64,000 nucleotides of DNA from Blautia hansenii DSM 20583 (GTDB lineage: Bacteria; Bacillota; Clostridia; Lachnospirales; Lachnospiraceae). Every line of letters starts with the position of its first letter. Positions within the stretch are counted from its first letter, which is position 1. Both the position numbers and the translations under genes were made by a program. Of this stretch, positions 9,845 through 17,602 are shown in pieces. The stretch is from positions 690,501 to 754,500 of the forward strand of contig NZ_CP022413.2 in assembly GCF_002222595.2 (NCBI RefSeq), given 5' to 3'. The notes under the pieces were generated by a model that was not told where the DNA came from, ran no database searches, and was given only the letters and a program-made list of their open reading frames with translations.

Positions 9845-12379
9845 TTATTGATTTGCCGGAGGAGCTGGCGGTGTTTCCGGTTGCTCCTGAGGTGTTTCCG
9901 GAGTTGGTGGAGTCGGTGTTTCCGGCTCTTGTGGGGTTTGAGGTGTTTCCGGTGTGGTTTCCTCCGGAGCATCTACGGAGTCCTCAGGTTTGGGTTTTTC
10001 GTTCTCCTCAGGTTTTGCTTTTTTATGACCGGAACAATATTTCTTTGGAAGAGTTTCCGTATCATAATATTCTGTTACGGCATCACAGGATGAGCTTGCC
10101 AACAGACCGCTGCTCTTACAAATGGATTTTTTCTCCACTGTGGAAGGAACTTTAAATTCTGTTTCCGGCAAATCATTGTGAATACGCTGCATGATTTTCT
10201 GCCATAGAGTTTGCTGATAGGTTCTTGCCTGTCCTTTTGGAAGGACAATATTATTATCATATCCTGCCCATACAGAGCAAGTATAATACGGAGTAAATCC
10301 GGAGAACCATAAATCCTTGTAGTTATCGGTTGTACCGGTTTTTCCTGCTACCGGCATATTGCTTAACTGTAAGCGAGTACCTGTTCCTTTTTTTACAACG
10401 TCTTCCATTACGGAAGTCAGCAGATAAGCAGTGCTTGGCTTCAGAACCGTTGTTTTTTCAGGGGTGTTGTCAATGACAACATTTCCGTCAGAGTCTAAAA
10501 TCTTTGTATAGAATACAGGTTTAATATAAGTTCCGTTATTTGCAATAGTAGCATAAGCGGCTGTCAATTCCAGATTACTTACACCCTTTGTAATACCACC
10601 GATTGCTGTTGCAGAATTCACGTCTGTGTAGAAATTGCCGCTTCCCTGAGGCAGCTCAGTTAAGGTATCTAAGATAGAAGTAAATCCAAATTTCTTTAAG
10701 TATTCTACGCCGACCTCCGGTGTGATTTCCACCATAGCTTTTACGGCAGGAATATTGTAGGATTTTGTAATTGCAGTACGCATGGTTACAGTTCCGTGAT
10801 ATTGGCGGTCATAGTTGTATAACGGCTGTCCGCTGTCGTATTTAAATGGCTCATCCTTAAAGGTTGTGGATAATGTCATTCCGCCTTCATTTAAGGCAGC
10901 AGCATAAGCGGCTAATGGCTTAAACGTAGAACCCGGCTGACGCAAGGTGTTTGTTGCACGGTTTAAGGAAAGACTGGAGGATTTTTCTCCACGTCCGCCC
11001 ACAATAGCTTTTACATAACCTGTGTGCTGGTCAATGATACAAATAGAAGATTGCGGCTGAGGAGTTAAGTAAATGTTTTCGCTGATTACCTCGCTTCCGT
11101 CTGCCAGAATAGCTGCCTTGTAAGTATCTACATGAGACTGAGCGCTTTCAGGACTGTCAAATAATAAAGTGAAATTTTTATCTTCATTCTGAATGAAATA
11201 TTCCTGAAGCATTTCCTTGCTGTAATTTTCCTGTTCGCCGTTTGGATGCTTTACAGTCAGGCGATAATCCAAGGTTACCTGTGTACCGGAAGGGAAATTA
11301 TCAGGATTTCCATATTCTTCATCGCAAATAAGCTGAATTGCAGGGTCTTGTGTTGTATAAATACGAAGACCGCCGCTGTAAAGTGCGTTGTAAGCCTGAG
11401 CTTCCGTAAATCCACGCTGTTCCTGCAAATCTTTTACAACCTGTTCGGTTAATTCATCAATAAAGTAACTGTAAGTCTGGGTTTCCTCACCCTGTTCTTC
11501 GTCAACGGTTTTAATCCTGTCATATACATTGTCAGCCAGACATTCGTCATACTGTTCTTTGGTAATATATTCCTGTTCCAGCATGTGGTCTAAAACGTCT
11601 TTACGGCGCATAGCATTTTTATCAGGGTTAATAACAGGGTTAAACTTTGTAGGGTTCTGACTGATACCGGCAATTACGGTACACTCAGAAAGTGTTAATT
11701 CACTTACATTTTTACCGAAATAATCCTGAGCAGCAGCCTGTACACCAAAGTTACCGTTTCCCAGGTTAATGGTGTTTAAATAATTTTCGAGGATAATGTT
11801 TTTATCCTTTACCTGTTTTTCTAATTCAATGGCGAGGTACTGCTCCTGAAACTTACGTTTAAAACGCTGTATAACAGACTCATTTGTCCAGCCGGTAAAA
11901 ACGTTATTTTTTAATAACTGCTGTGTAATGGTACTTGCACCTTCGGTAAAGTTTCCTCCGTTTAGGATACCTTTTACACCTGCACGCAGGATACCTTTTA
12001 TGTCAATACCATTATGTTCATAGAAACGTTCATCTTCAATAGCTACCACGGCATGCTGTAAGTCCAGAGGAATTTGCTCAATGCTTACGGGCATACGGTT
12101 GGAATTTGGAGCAGTCAGCTTTTGGAGCTGGTTGCCGTTCGCATCATAAACAAAGGTAGCTTCGCCAACGGGGACGATATTTACTTCTGAAATATCAGGT
12201 GCATTGTCAATCAGACCTTTAAAAGCACCTATACCCATGCAGCCTCCGATAATCAAAATTGCCATCAGAGAGATGAAAATAATACGTAGAAAAGAAACAT
12301 GTGCTTTTTTTCCCAGCATAGAAGAACGGGAAGTAAGAGCGTTGCGTTTCTTGTTCGTGGCACGTTTTCCAAAATTCAT
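9845..12379 (-). CDS. Class A penicillin-binding protein (PBP1A family)
   Basis: A single N-terminal membrane anchor (about residues 30-55) precedes the GT51 glycosyltransferase domain, with EDERFYEHNGIDIKG near residue 115. The transpeptidase has RQPGSTFKP (SxxK), TKSYN (SxN) and GKTGTTDNYKD (KTGT). The last about 55 residues are a Pro/Glu/Thr-rich tail, likely wall-spanning. Length is 844. It polymerises and cross-links peptidoglycan outside the membrane. Its own promoter (12404-12432) was left intact by the prophage inserted just upstream. Confidence 0.93.
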   Translation of the reverse strand: MNFGKRATNKKRNALTSRSSMLGKKAHVSFLRIIFISLMAILIIGGCMGIGAFKGLIDNAPDISEVNIVPVGEATFVYDANGNQLQKLTAPNSNRMPVSIEQIPLDLQHAVVAIEDERFYEHNGIDIKGILRAGVKGILNGGNFTEGASTITQQLLKNNVFTGWTNESVIQRFKRKFQEQYLAIELEKQVKDKNIILENYLNTINLGNGNFGVQAAAQDYFGKNVSELTLSECTVIAGISQNPTKFNPVINPDKNAMRRKDVLDHMLEQEYITKEQYDECLADNVYDRIKTVDEEQGEETQTYSYFIDELTEQVVKDLQEQRGFTEAQAYNALYSGGLRIYTTQDPAIQLICDEEYGNPDNFPSGTQVTLDYRLTVKHPNGEQENYSKEMLQEYFIQNEDKNFTLLFDSPESAQSHVDTYKAAILADGSEVISENIYLTPQPQSSICIIDQHTGYVKAIVGGRGEKSSSLSLNRATNTLRQPGSTFKPLAAYAAALNEGGMTLSTTFKDEPFKYDSGQPLYNYDRQYHGTVTMRTAITKSYNIPAVKAMVEITPEVGVEYLKKFGFTSILDTLTELPQGSGNFYTDVNSATAIGGITKGVSNLELTAAYATIANNGTYIKPVFYTKILDSDGNVVIDNTPEKTTVLKPSTAYLLTSVMEDVVKKGTGTRLQLSNMPVAGKTGTTDNYKDLWFSGFTPYYTCSVWAGYDNNIVLPKGQARTYQQTLWQKIMQRIHNDLPETEFKVPSTVEKKSICKSSGLLASSSCDAVTEYYDTETLPKKYCSGHKKAKPEENEKPKPEDSVDAPEETTPETPQTPQEPETPTPPTPETPQEQPETPPAPPANQ

Positions 12380-12403
12380 GTAGTTTGCCTCCTTTTCCCG
12401 TAC

Positions 12404-12432
12404 ATTATATCAAATGACAGAACCTAATTCAA
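12404..12432 (-). promoter_or_regulatory. Promoter of the penicillin-binding protein gene
   Basis: On the minus strand, TTGAAT (12432-12427), a 17-base spacer and TATAAT (12409-12404) precede the PBP gene. The -35 box ends 10 bp from the left prophage-flanking repeat. Confidence 0.75.
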
Positions 12433-12442
12433 GAAACTTTGA

Positions 12443-12458
12443 GCCGGCGGGTAAGATT
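12443..12458 (+). repeat. Left 16-bp direct repeat flanking the prophage
   Basis: GCCGGCGGGTAAGATT occurs here and again, same orientation, at 60606-60621. Here one base separates it from the terminal inverted repeat. It is either the target duplication made on transposition or an attachment core. Confidence 0.85.
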
Positions 12459-12459
12459 G

Positions 12460-12484
12460 GGAAAAGTCAAGAGTAAATGCGAAA
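12460..12484 (+). repeat. Left terminal inverted repeat
   Basis: Reading inward it begins GGAAAAG and ends TAAATGCGAAA. It matches the inward-read right end (60605-60581) at 21 of 25 positions, with the four differences in the middle. This is the arrangement expected of transposase-recognised ends. Confidence 0.85.
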
Positions 12485-12502
12485 AAAATTAAATAAATTT
12501 TA

Positions 12503-13546
12503 TTAGGCCCCCAAAAGGGCGTCCATTTGCTCTTGAAATACTGCACTGGCTGGCAAAAATCCGAGGATCTTCCGTGGGTAGTTGTTCAGCCAGTTTGTTA
12601 TTGTCTGGATCACTTCGGCGCCGATCTCGTCGAAGTTCGTCCCCTTTGGCAGCCAGCGGCGGATCATCTTGTTGAGGTTCTCGTTGCTTCCGCGCTCGTA
12701 TGAGCTGTACGGGTGGCAGTAGTAGCACTTCGTCCGGGATCCCTCCGCCAGTATGCTACGTTCTATGCCGGGGCAGTCCGCAAACTCGCTGCCGTTGTCT
12801 ACGGTGATCGTTTGGAACACGTGAGGGAAAAGCTCACCCCATTCTTTTTCCAGATCGTCGAGGGCCTGCACCACGCTGGCCGCGCTTTTGTCCGGGAGTT
12901 TGGCCGTGATCTCATTCCGGGTGAGTCTCTCGGTCAGGACGAGGATCGCAGCCTTTCCCGGTCTGGCACTCACTACGGTGTCCATTTCCCAGTGCCCGAA
13001 GGTGGAGCGCTCGCCGATTATATCCGGGCGCTTTTCTATGCTTTCGCCCTTCGGTGCGCGTTTCTGAGCCTGTACCTTGTGGTAGCTGCGCTTCTTGTCT
13101 CCCTTAACCGGGAGGTCTTTGTTTGTGAGTCTGAGGAAGATCCCCTTCTCGATATAACTGTAAATGGTGTTTTTGCTCTTGATCTCCGTGTTGAACTGGA
13201 GCCCTTGTGCCTTGATTTCTCCCAGCACGGCCTCCGGGCTGTACTTTTCGTCTGCGATCTTGGTTTCTATATATTCAGCGAGGCGGTGATCGTTTCCGAT
13301 TTTCAGGTCGGCGCCTTTGGCTGCAAGGTTGGCCCGGTATTTCATTTCGCTGAGGTCTGAACTGTATCGGGTTTCCTCTGTCCAATCACTATTCCGGTGC
13401 GTGTACTGTCCGCGCTGCAGCTCGCGGTATATTGTGCTAATATGCACGCCGACAACTTCCGCGATCTCTTTCGGAGTCTTGCCGTCATTGTTCAGGGTTT
13501 CGATCCGGATCCTGTCGGATTTGCTCAGGTGTTTGAATCTTCTCAT
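12503..13546 (-). CDS. IS30-family DDE transposase (probable phage integrase/transposase)
   Basis: This 347-residue protein starts at ATG 13546, behind GGAGG. The N-terminal HTH (SKSDRIRIETL, GVHISTIYREL; residues 8-45) binds the ends. The catalytic domain carries GHWEMDTV (first Asp), ITVDNGSEF (second Asp) and SSYERGSNENLNKMIRR (Glu), the IS30 DDE pattern. It ends only 19 bp inside the left inverted repeat. No second inverted repeat was seen next to its other side, so it does not look like a lone IS inserted in the phage. It likely moves the whole prophage. It lies in one unit with an XRE regulator 65 bp upstream. Confidence 0.9.
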   Translation of the reverse strand: MRRFKHLSKSDRIRIETLNNDGKTPKEIAEVVGVHISTIYRELQRGQYTHRNSDWTEETRYSSDLSEMKYRANLAAKGADLKIGNDHRLAEYIETKIADEKYSPEAVLGEIKAQGLQFNTEIKSKNTIYSYIEKGIFLRLTNKDLPVKGDKKRSYHKVQAQKRAPKGESIEKRPDIIGERSTFGHWEMDTVVSARPGKAAILVLTERLTRNEITAKLPDKSAASVVQALDDLEKEWGELFPHVFQTITVDNGSEFADCPGIERSILAEGSRTKCYYCHPYSSYERGSNENLNKMIRRWLPKGTNFDEIGAEVIQTITNWLNNYPRKILGFLPASAVFQEQMDALLGA

Positions 13547-13610
13547 GGGTTTACCTCCAATATACAAAAAATGAGGGGCAGCCGAAGCCGCCCCCTTGAA
13601 TGTGTGGTGC

Positions 13611-13871
13611 TTATTTCTCATACTCTGCTAAAAGCTCGGACGTTTCCGCGTCTGTCACTATATCTGAGAGTTTACAACTCAGCGCTTTACAGATCCGCAG
13701 CAGCGTGGAGAGCTGCGCCTTGCTTATATCCCGGTCGCCCTGTTCGTATTTCTGATACATTCGGACGTTTACCCCGGCGGCTTCCGCGAGCTGCGACTGG
13801 GAGAGGCCAGCGGCCTGTCTGAGCTTTTGCAGTTTTTCGTTTTTATAATTTACCTTTACCGTTATTTCCAT
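13611..13871 (-). CDS. XRE-family transcriptional regulator
   Basis: This 86-residue protein carries one Cro/CI-type HTH: KLQKLRQAAGLSQSQLAEAAGVNVRMYQKYEQGDRDIS, residues about 13-50. The C-terminus is short, so it resembles small phage regulators (Cro-like) or antitoxin-type proteins. A GGAGG site precedes the ATG. It lies downstream of a terminator-like hairpin and just before the transposase gene, so it may control transposase expression. Confidence 0.8.
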   Translation of the reverse strand: MEITVKVNYKNEKLQKLRQAAGLSQSQLAEAAGVNVRMYQKYEQGDRDISKAQLSTLLRICKALSCKLSDIVTDAETSELLAEYEK

Positions 13872-13918
13872 GTGTCGGCCTCCTTCTTGACTTTGTTGTA
13901 GCCGGTGGATATAATAAA

Positions 13919-13945
13919 GGCGGTGGGTGGGAATTTCCCACCGCC
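13919..13945 (-). terminator. Terminator-like hairpin after the 41-residue gene
   Basis: GGCGGTGGG pairs perfectly with CCCACCGCC around a 9-nt loop. On the minus strand it is followed by TTTATTAT. It would limit read-through from the promoter at 14152-14180 into the regulator and transposase genes. Confidence 0.65.
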
Positions 13946-13951
13946 GAGCCT

Positions 13952-14077
13952 TTAGGACTGCTTAGGTTTTTGATTTGGCTTTATTGTTATCGTGATCCGT
14001 TCCACCGCTTCACTTCTTAAAGCCTTTTCGAGAACTTCGAGCAGTTCTTTTGTTTGCTTTTCTTTCTGTTCGTCCAC
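13952..14077 (-). CDS. Small 41-residue protein of unknown function
   Basis: A GTG start at 14077 lies 7 bases after a perfect GGAGGA site. The frame runs 41 codons to TAA, and the product begins VDEQKEKQTKELLEVLEKAL. It is charged and helical-looking at the N-terminus, with a basic C-terminus. It is the first gene after the strong promoter at 14152-14180 and is followed by a hairpin. No family is recognised. A small regulatory protein is a guess from position only. Confidence 0.55.
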   Translation of the reverse strand: MDEQKEKQTKELLEVLEKALRSEAVERITITIKPNQKPKQS

Positions 14078-14151
14078 CGTTGTGTCCTCCTTTCGTTTCT
14101 TCTGTTTTCCTCCTTTTTTCTTACTCAGGTTTTCCCTTACCTTGTAATATT

Positions 14152-14180
14152 ATTATACACCTACGGGTGTATATAGTCAA
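14152..14180 (-). promoter_or_regulatory. Near-consensus promoter with palindromic operator
   Basis: On the minus strand, TTGACT (14180-14175), a 17-base spacer and TATAAT (14157-14152) form a strong promoter. A 20-bp palindrome TATACACC-TACG-GGTGTATA (14154-14173) fills the spacer and overlaps the -10 box. A bound repressor would block it. It drives the 41-residue gene and perhaps the regulator-transposase pair. Confidence 0.75.
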
Positions 14181-14235
14181 GCTCATTTCCTATATTTTCG
14201 CGTTTTTTTGCATAAAAAAGAGACGTTTTCACGCC

Positions 14236-14511
14236 TCATTTTTCATATTCCAGAAGTGTGCAAACTGGCACACCGAGCACCGTTGCAAAATAATTTAACT
14301 CGAAGTCTGGCACAACGCGGTCGCCGGTTTCGATCCGGCTCACTGCTTTCTGATTCAGATTCAGCCCAGCCAGTTGCAACTTGGCGGCGAGCTGTTCCTG
14401 AGATATTCCCGCCCTTTCGCGGAGGGCCCGGATCGCAGGGCCGGAGGCGTTGCACGTTCCATTCGTGTGCTTGTAGAGTTTCAACCTTTCACCCTCCTTT
14501 ATCCCAAACAT
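14236..14511 (-). CDS. XRE-family repressor, CI-like candidate
   Basis: An HTH at residues about 25-75 (AIRALRERAGISQEQLAAKLQLAGLNLNQKAVSRIETGDR) is followed by a short hydrophobic end. It belongs to the Cro/CI superfamily. Either ATG 14511 or a TTG at 14483 directly after AAAGGAGGGTGAAAGG is the start; the TTG has the better ribosome site, while the ATG lies inside one of the two 17-bp boxes. It is divergent from the plus-strand gene at 14611, suggesting it represses that gene and itself. Confidence 0.75.
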   Translation of the reverse strand: MFGIKEGERLKLYKHTNGTCNASGPAIRALRERAGISQEQLAAKLQLAGLNLNQKAVSRIETGDRVVPDFELNYFATVLGVPVCTLLEYEK

Positions 14512-14515
14512 GACT
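14499..14515. promoter_or_regulatory. Operator-like box, copy 1
   Basis: TTATCCCAAACATGACT is identical to the box at 14554-14570. It lies upstream of the plus-strand -35 and over the ATG of the repressor candidate. Confidence 0.65.
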
Positions 14516-14524
14516 GATAGCTTC

Positions 14525-14554
14525 TTGACTTTACCATGGCCGGGCGCCTATAAT
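14525..14554 (+). promoter_or_regulatory. Strong plus-strand promoter in the lysogeny region
   Basis: TTGACT (14525-14530), an 18-base spacer and TATAAT (14549-14554) are flanked on both sides by identical 17-bp boxes. This arrangement suits repression by the neighbouring XRE protein. It drives the gene at 14611. Confidence 0.75.
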
Positions 14555-14570
14555 TATCCCAAACATGACT
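14554..14570. promoter_or_regulatory. Operator-like box, copy 2
   Basis: This second identical TTATCCCAAACATGACT starts 55 bp after the first. It covers the -10 edge and expected start of the plus-strand transcript. Confidence 0.65.
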
Positions 14571-14610
14571 AAAAGCGAATAAACGCAAAAAAGAATTAGG
14601 AGGGCATGGC

Positions 14611-15249
14611 ATGGTTGGAAAGAAGGGCCCGTTCGGCGGGTTTTGTAATTATGGAATTTTTGGGATCTGGGGAAAAGATCCGGGGACAGGAAAGAAAAAG
14701 TACAAAAAGGTGGACGCCATTTCAGAAGCGGCAGCAGTAGAGAAGGCGGCAGCTCTTGGCTGTGTGGATCCGCAGAGCGTTGAGGTGATCCCGTTCCTCC
14801 CGCCGTCTGAAAAACAGCAACGGTACGCCGCAGATCTTGGCGTTCGTCTGCCAGAAGGTTGCACGGTTGCGGACGCCACCGCGTTGCTCAGCAGGGCGGA
14901 GAATGGAAGCGATCAGGATCCCGCTCCCGGTCTTGTGGAGTATGCTCAGAGCTGCGGTGTTTGCTTTTCTACACTGGCTGGAGAGGGTGGCCTGCTTGAT
15001 TGTATGGTTTGCCAGCTTCCGATCAGGGAGAAGGCGATCCTTTTCGCTCATGCGGTTGCTGCCAGTGCGGCCGGTTCCGGTTTGACGGATCCTCGAAAAA
15101 CTCCGCAGTATTTGAAGTTTTGCCAGTTTGCCGATCAGGTGGCGGTGGATCCTGCTCTTGCGAAGTCGGTAGAGGGCCGCGATCGCTACGACTTCCAGAA
15201 GCCAAACACGAGATCGAAGGCATACAAGGCGGCGCTGGCCTGCTTATAA
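14611..15249 (+). CDS. Phage protein of unknown function, the only plus-strand prophage gene
   Basis: This 212-residue protein is preceded by AGGAGGG. Residues about 15-62 look like a small domain seen in phage proteins (YGIFGIWGKDPGTGKKKYKK then alternating helices). Residues about 66-95 (SEKQQRYAADLGVRLPEGCT) resemble a short helical DNA-associated motif. The C-terminal part has CGVCF and CMVCQLP cysteines. No family is named with confidence. Its isolated strand, flanked promoter and own terminator suggest a lysogeny-linked or moron gene. Confidence 0.75.
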   Translation: MVGKKGPFGGFCNYGIFGIWGKDPGTGKKKYKKVDAISEAAAVEKAAALGCVDPQSVEVIPFLPPSEKQQRYAADLGVRLPEGCTVADATALLSRAENGSDQDPAPGLVEYAQSCGVCFSTLAGEGGLLDCMVCQLPIREKAILFAHAVAASAAGSGLTDPRKTPQYLKFCQFADQVAVDPALAKSVEGRDRYDFQKPNTRSKAYKAALACL

Positions 15250-15254
15250 AAAAT

Positions 15255-15292
15255 AGCCCGGTAGGAGATAACACTCCCGCCGGGCTTTCTTT
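15255..15292 (+). terminator. Terminator for the plus-strand gene
   Basis: AGCCCGG pairs with CCGGGCT around an 18-nt loop, followed by TTCTTT. Read the other way, an A-rich stretch follows, so it may also help end the late operon. Confidence 0.75.
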
Positions 15293-15314
15293 ATGTCCTG
15301 AACGTGTCAGGGGC

Positions 15315-15842
15315 TTATTCTGTTTTAGTTTCAGCGGCCGGAGCTTCGGCTGCGAGCTGCTGCACCGCAGTGGTGGCGATCGTTGCCGCTACGCTTGCCG
15401 CGGTTGTTGCTGCGTCGGCCGTTGCTGCCTTGATCTGGGACTCGCTGGCGGCCTTGGTTTCTCTGCATACCTGCTCGATCTTGGTTTCGAGCCATGCGTC
15501 GAAGTCGCCGTAAATCTCACGGAGGGCGGCCACGGTTGTGTCGCCGAGGATCTCCAGTGTCTTGTTTTTGGACTTCTCGAAGGCTTCGAGCTGCTTCTCT
15601 TTAGTGAATTTGCCCTCGGCTTTCAGTGAGTCCGTGAACGTCTGGGCTGTATAGGCTACGGCCTGAGCCACGGCGTCCACTGCCATATTCATGTACTTGG
15701 CGGCTGTCTCATTGTCCAGATCTTTCTCGATCTGGGCTGTCTGGCGTTTGAGCAGTGCCACGAGGTAGGCGCCACCGGCAGTAATGAGCAGACAGAGGAT
15801 CGGCGTTGCTGCGTTGATGATCTGAGTCATAGTTTCGTTCAT
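15315..15842 (-). CDS. Phage holin, LL-H-like family
   Basis: This 175-residue protein has one N-terminal membrane segment (ATPILCLLITAGGAYLVALL, about residues 12-31). A long Ala-rich helical tail follows. The shape and the spacing of the conserved AAKYMNMAVDAV region fit the LL-H-like holin family. It would make lysis pores in the host membrane. It is the last gene of the late operon and follows the endolysin. The start follows AAAGGAG. Confidence 0.75.
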   Translation of the reverse strand: MNETMTQIINAATPILCLLITAGGAYLVALLKRQTAQIEKDLDNETAAKYMNMAVDAVAQAVAYTAQTFTDSLKAEGKFTKEKQLEAFEKSKNKTLEILGDTTVAALREIYGDFDAWLETKIEQVCRETKAASESQIKAATADAATTAASVAATIATTAVQQLAAEAPAAETKTE

Positions 15843-16002
15843 GGTGTTGATTCTCCTTTCTGTTTTCTCCCGGATAATACGGGCAGTCTTTACAGTCTGC
15901 TGCGTCGCATGGTGAGCCGTCCCACTCCACGAGGGAGCGGATCCAGATCACATGGACGGCCACGGCCACGATCAGCAGCAGGATATTAGCGGCCGTTCTC
16001 AT
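15709..16002 (-). CDS. Small membrane protein overlapping endolysin stop and holin start
   Basis: The ATG (16002) overlaps the endolysin TGA in an ATGA junction, a strong sign of coupled translation. Residues 5-24 form a hydrophobic segment, then CDAADCKDCPYYPG gives a Cys-rich turn. The frame continues 134 bp into the holin gene with a basic, low-complexity end, so the biological stop could be questioned. It is probably a lysis-cassette accessory protein. No family is recognised. Confidence 0.55.
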   Translation of the reverse strand: MRTAANILLLIVAVAVHVIWIRSLVEWDGSPCDAADCKDCPYYPGENRKENQHHERNYDSDHQRSNADPLSAHYCRWRLPRGTAQTPDSPDRERSGQ

Positions 16003-17591
16003 TTTGAGACGTTGGCCGCATTTACCCAGCCGTAGACGCTGGACTGGCCGTCAGTGTGTACGATATGGTACGGGTGCTTTGCTCCCTTCACAATTCTGGT
16101 GACTTTGGCCGGGCCAGCCTTCGGAGTTCCGGCAGCAGTTGAAGCTGCAGCACTTCCGTAGTGAGGGCCGCCGGAGAACTGAACCACGTCGCCGACTTTA
16201 ATCTCGGAGTTTGCGGATCCGGCAGCGCTTCCACCGTTGGTTGTCACTATTGCGTCGAAGCCCTTCGCTTTCAGCTTTGTGACTTCGGCGTTGGCGTTTT
16301 CTTTCTTGGAGTAGGCTCCAGTCTGCACCTTGTAGAAGCCGCCGGACTGTTTGAGAATAGCGTCAAAACCGGCAGCTTTCACCTTTTTGAGCTGAGCGTC
16401 AGCGTTTGCCTTCTGCTTATAGGCTCCGGTCTGGACGTAGTATTTCACGCCGGAACCGCCGGACGGGGTATTATTTCCGCCGGAGTTGCCGGAGTCAGTA
16501 GAGCCGAGCAGTGCGTTGATTCTGTCGGCGAGTTCCCCATATCTGGAATAAAGCCAGTCGCCGGGGCACGATTTATTCGCGAACCAGCGGTGCGCGGTGA
16601 GGACGATCTCGTTCGCCTTCGGCTCGTATGCGAGAGCCTTCTCCTTGCTGCCGAGCCATAGCACCTTCGTTTTTCCGTTTCTCTTGCAGATGTCAGCGCA
16701 GAGCTCGATCAGTTTCTCGTAAACTGCGGATTTCATGGCGTATGGTTCGGTCTTATCGCTGGCGCACTCGATCGTGATCGCTCGCTGGTCGTTTGCGCCG
16801 CTGGAGCTGCACCAGCTCCGGTTGCACTCGTCCACGATCAGGCAGAAGCGGCCGTCGCATCCGATCCCGTAGTTGCAAGACGCGCCTTCATCGGGATCAT
16901 ATTTCGTAAAGCAGGCGCCGATCGTTTCGGCAGATAACTGGCCGACTACGCAGTGCGGCGTCAGGCGGTCGATCGAGTGGGTTCTCTTTCCACTATGGTT
17001 GGGGCTGTAAACTGTGCAGTCCACTAATGAACTATTGCTCATGGTTTTACCTCCTTGTGTGTCGTTGGTTGTCTTAGTAGCGTATTTGTCGAAGTAGGTC
17101 TGTCCATAGCTGGCCCGCTTCGTTTGGACGCTGGCGCTCTGATCCTTTGGTTGTTCATATTTGAGCAGCACGGCGTCGGAAGCCTGTCTCACGCTGGTGG
17201 CTTTTTTCAGCACGGCCAGCACGGCGGCGTAGCTTTCGGCGAGTTCTTTCCAGAGGAAGCCGAGCTGAGTCTCCAGATCTCCGATCGAGGCACCGGCAGC
17301 CTTGACATAATTCAGGAGCGCCTCCTTGCGGCTCCAGAATGTCCACTGCGCGAGGCCGTAGCCTGCGGAGTCATGCACGAAGCCGGTATACTTTCCGGAG
17401 TCCACCGCGTCGGTGTAGTCGTCGTCTGTATAGCCGAGCTTTTTCTCGTAGGTGTTCTGGAGGTTGTGAGGGTTGAGCCCGCTCTCCGCGAACAGGTTCC
17501 CCATGAGTCCGGCGGCCCCGTATGAGTTCAGGCCCTTGCCGGTGAGAAAATTCCAGATCTTTTCCTCGTTGTTTTTTCCGGTGAGTGACAT
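15999..17591 (-). CDS. Multidomain endolysin with internal start
   Basis: The 530-residue wall hydrolase has a lysozyme-like domain found in phage tail lysozymes (GLMGNLFAESGLNPHNLQN, residues about 1-165). An Amidase_2 domain (about 190-360) has zinc ligands in LTPHCVVGQ and AHRWFANKSCPG. Two SPOR-like repeats (KYYVQTGAYKQK, FYKVQTGAYSKK) follow, then an SH3-like end (VGDVVQFSGG). AAGGAGGTAAAACC precedes an in-frame ATG at 17042 (residue 184), exactly between lysozyme and amidase. A separate 347-residue amidase form is therefore likely. Confidence 0.9.
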   Translation of the reverse strand: MSLTGKNNEEKIWNFLTGKGLNSYGAAGLMGNLFAESGLNPHNLQNTYEKKLGYTDDDYTDAVDSGKYTGFVHDSAGYGLAQWTFWSRKEALLNYVKAAGASIGDLETQLGFLWKELAESYAAVLAVLKKATSVRQASDAVLLKYEQPKDQSASVQTKRASYGQTYFDKYATKTTNDTQGGKTMSNSSLVDCTVYSPNHSGKRTHSIDRLTPHCVVGQLSAETIGACFTKYDPDEGASCNYGIGCDGRFCLIVDECNRSWCSSSGANDQRAITIECASDKTEPYAMKSAVYEKLIELCADICKRNGKTKVLWLGSKEKALAYEPKANEIVLTAHRWFANKSCPGDWLYSRYGELADRINALLGSTDSGNSGGNNTPSGGSGVKYYVQTGAYKQKANADAQLKKVKAAGFDAILKQSGGFYKVQTGAYSKKENANAEVTKLKAKGFDAIVTTNGGSAAGSANSEIKVGDVVQFSGGPHYGSAAASTAAGTPKAGPAKVTRIVKGAKHPYHIVHTDGQSSVYGWVNAANVSK

Positions 17592-17602
17592 GTTCCACCT
17601 CC

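Noticed and set aside
12503..13546. A stand-alone IS30 insertion within the prophage
   Set aside because: I found no inverted repeat on the inner side of the gene, while matching repeats lie at both ends of the entire prophage.
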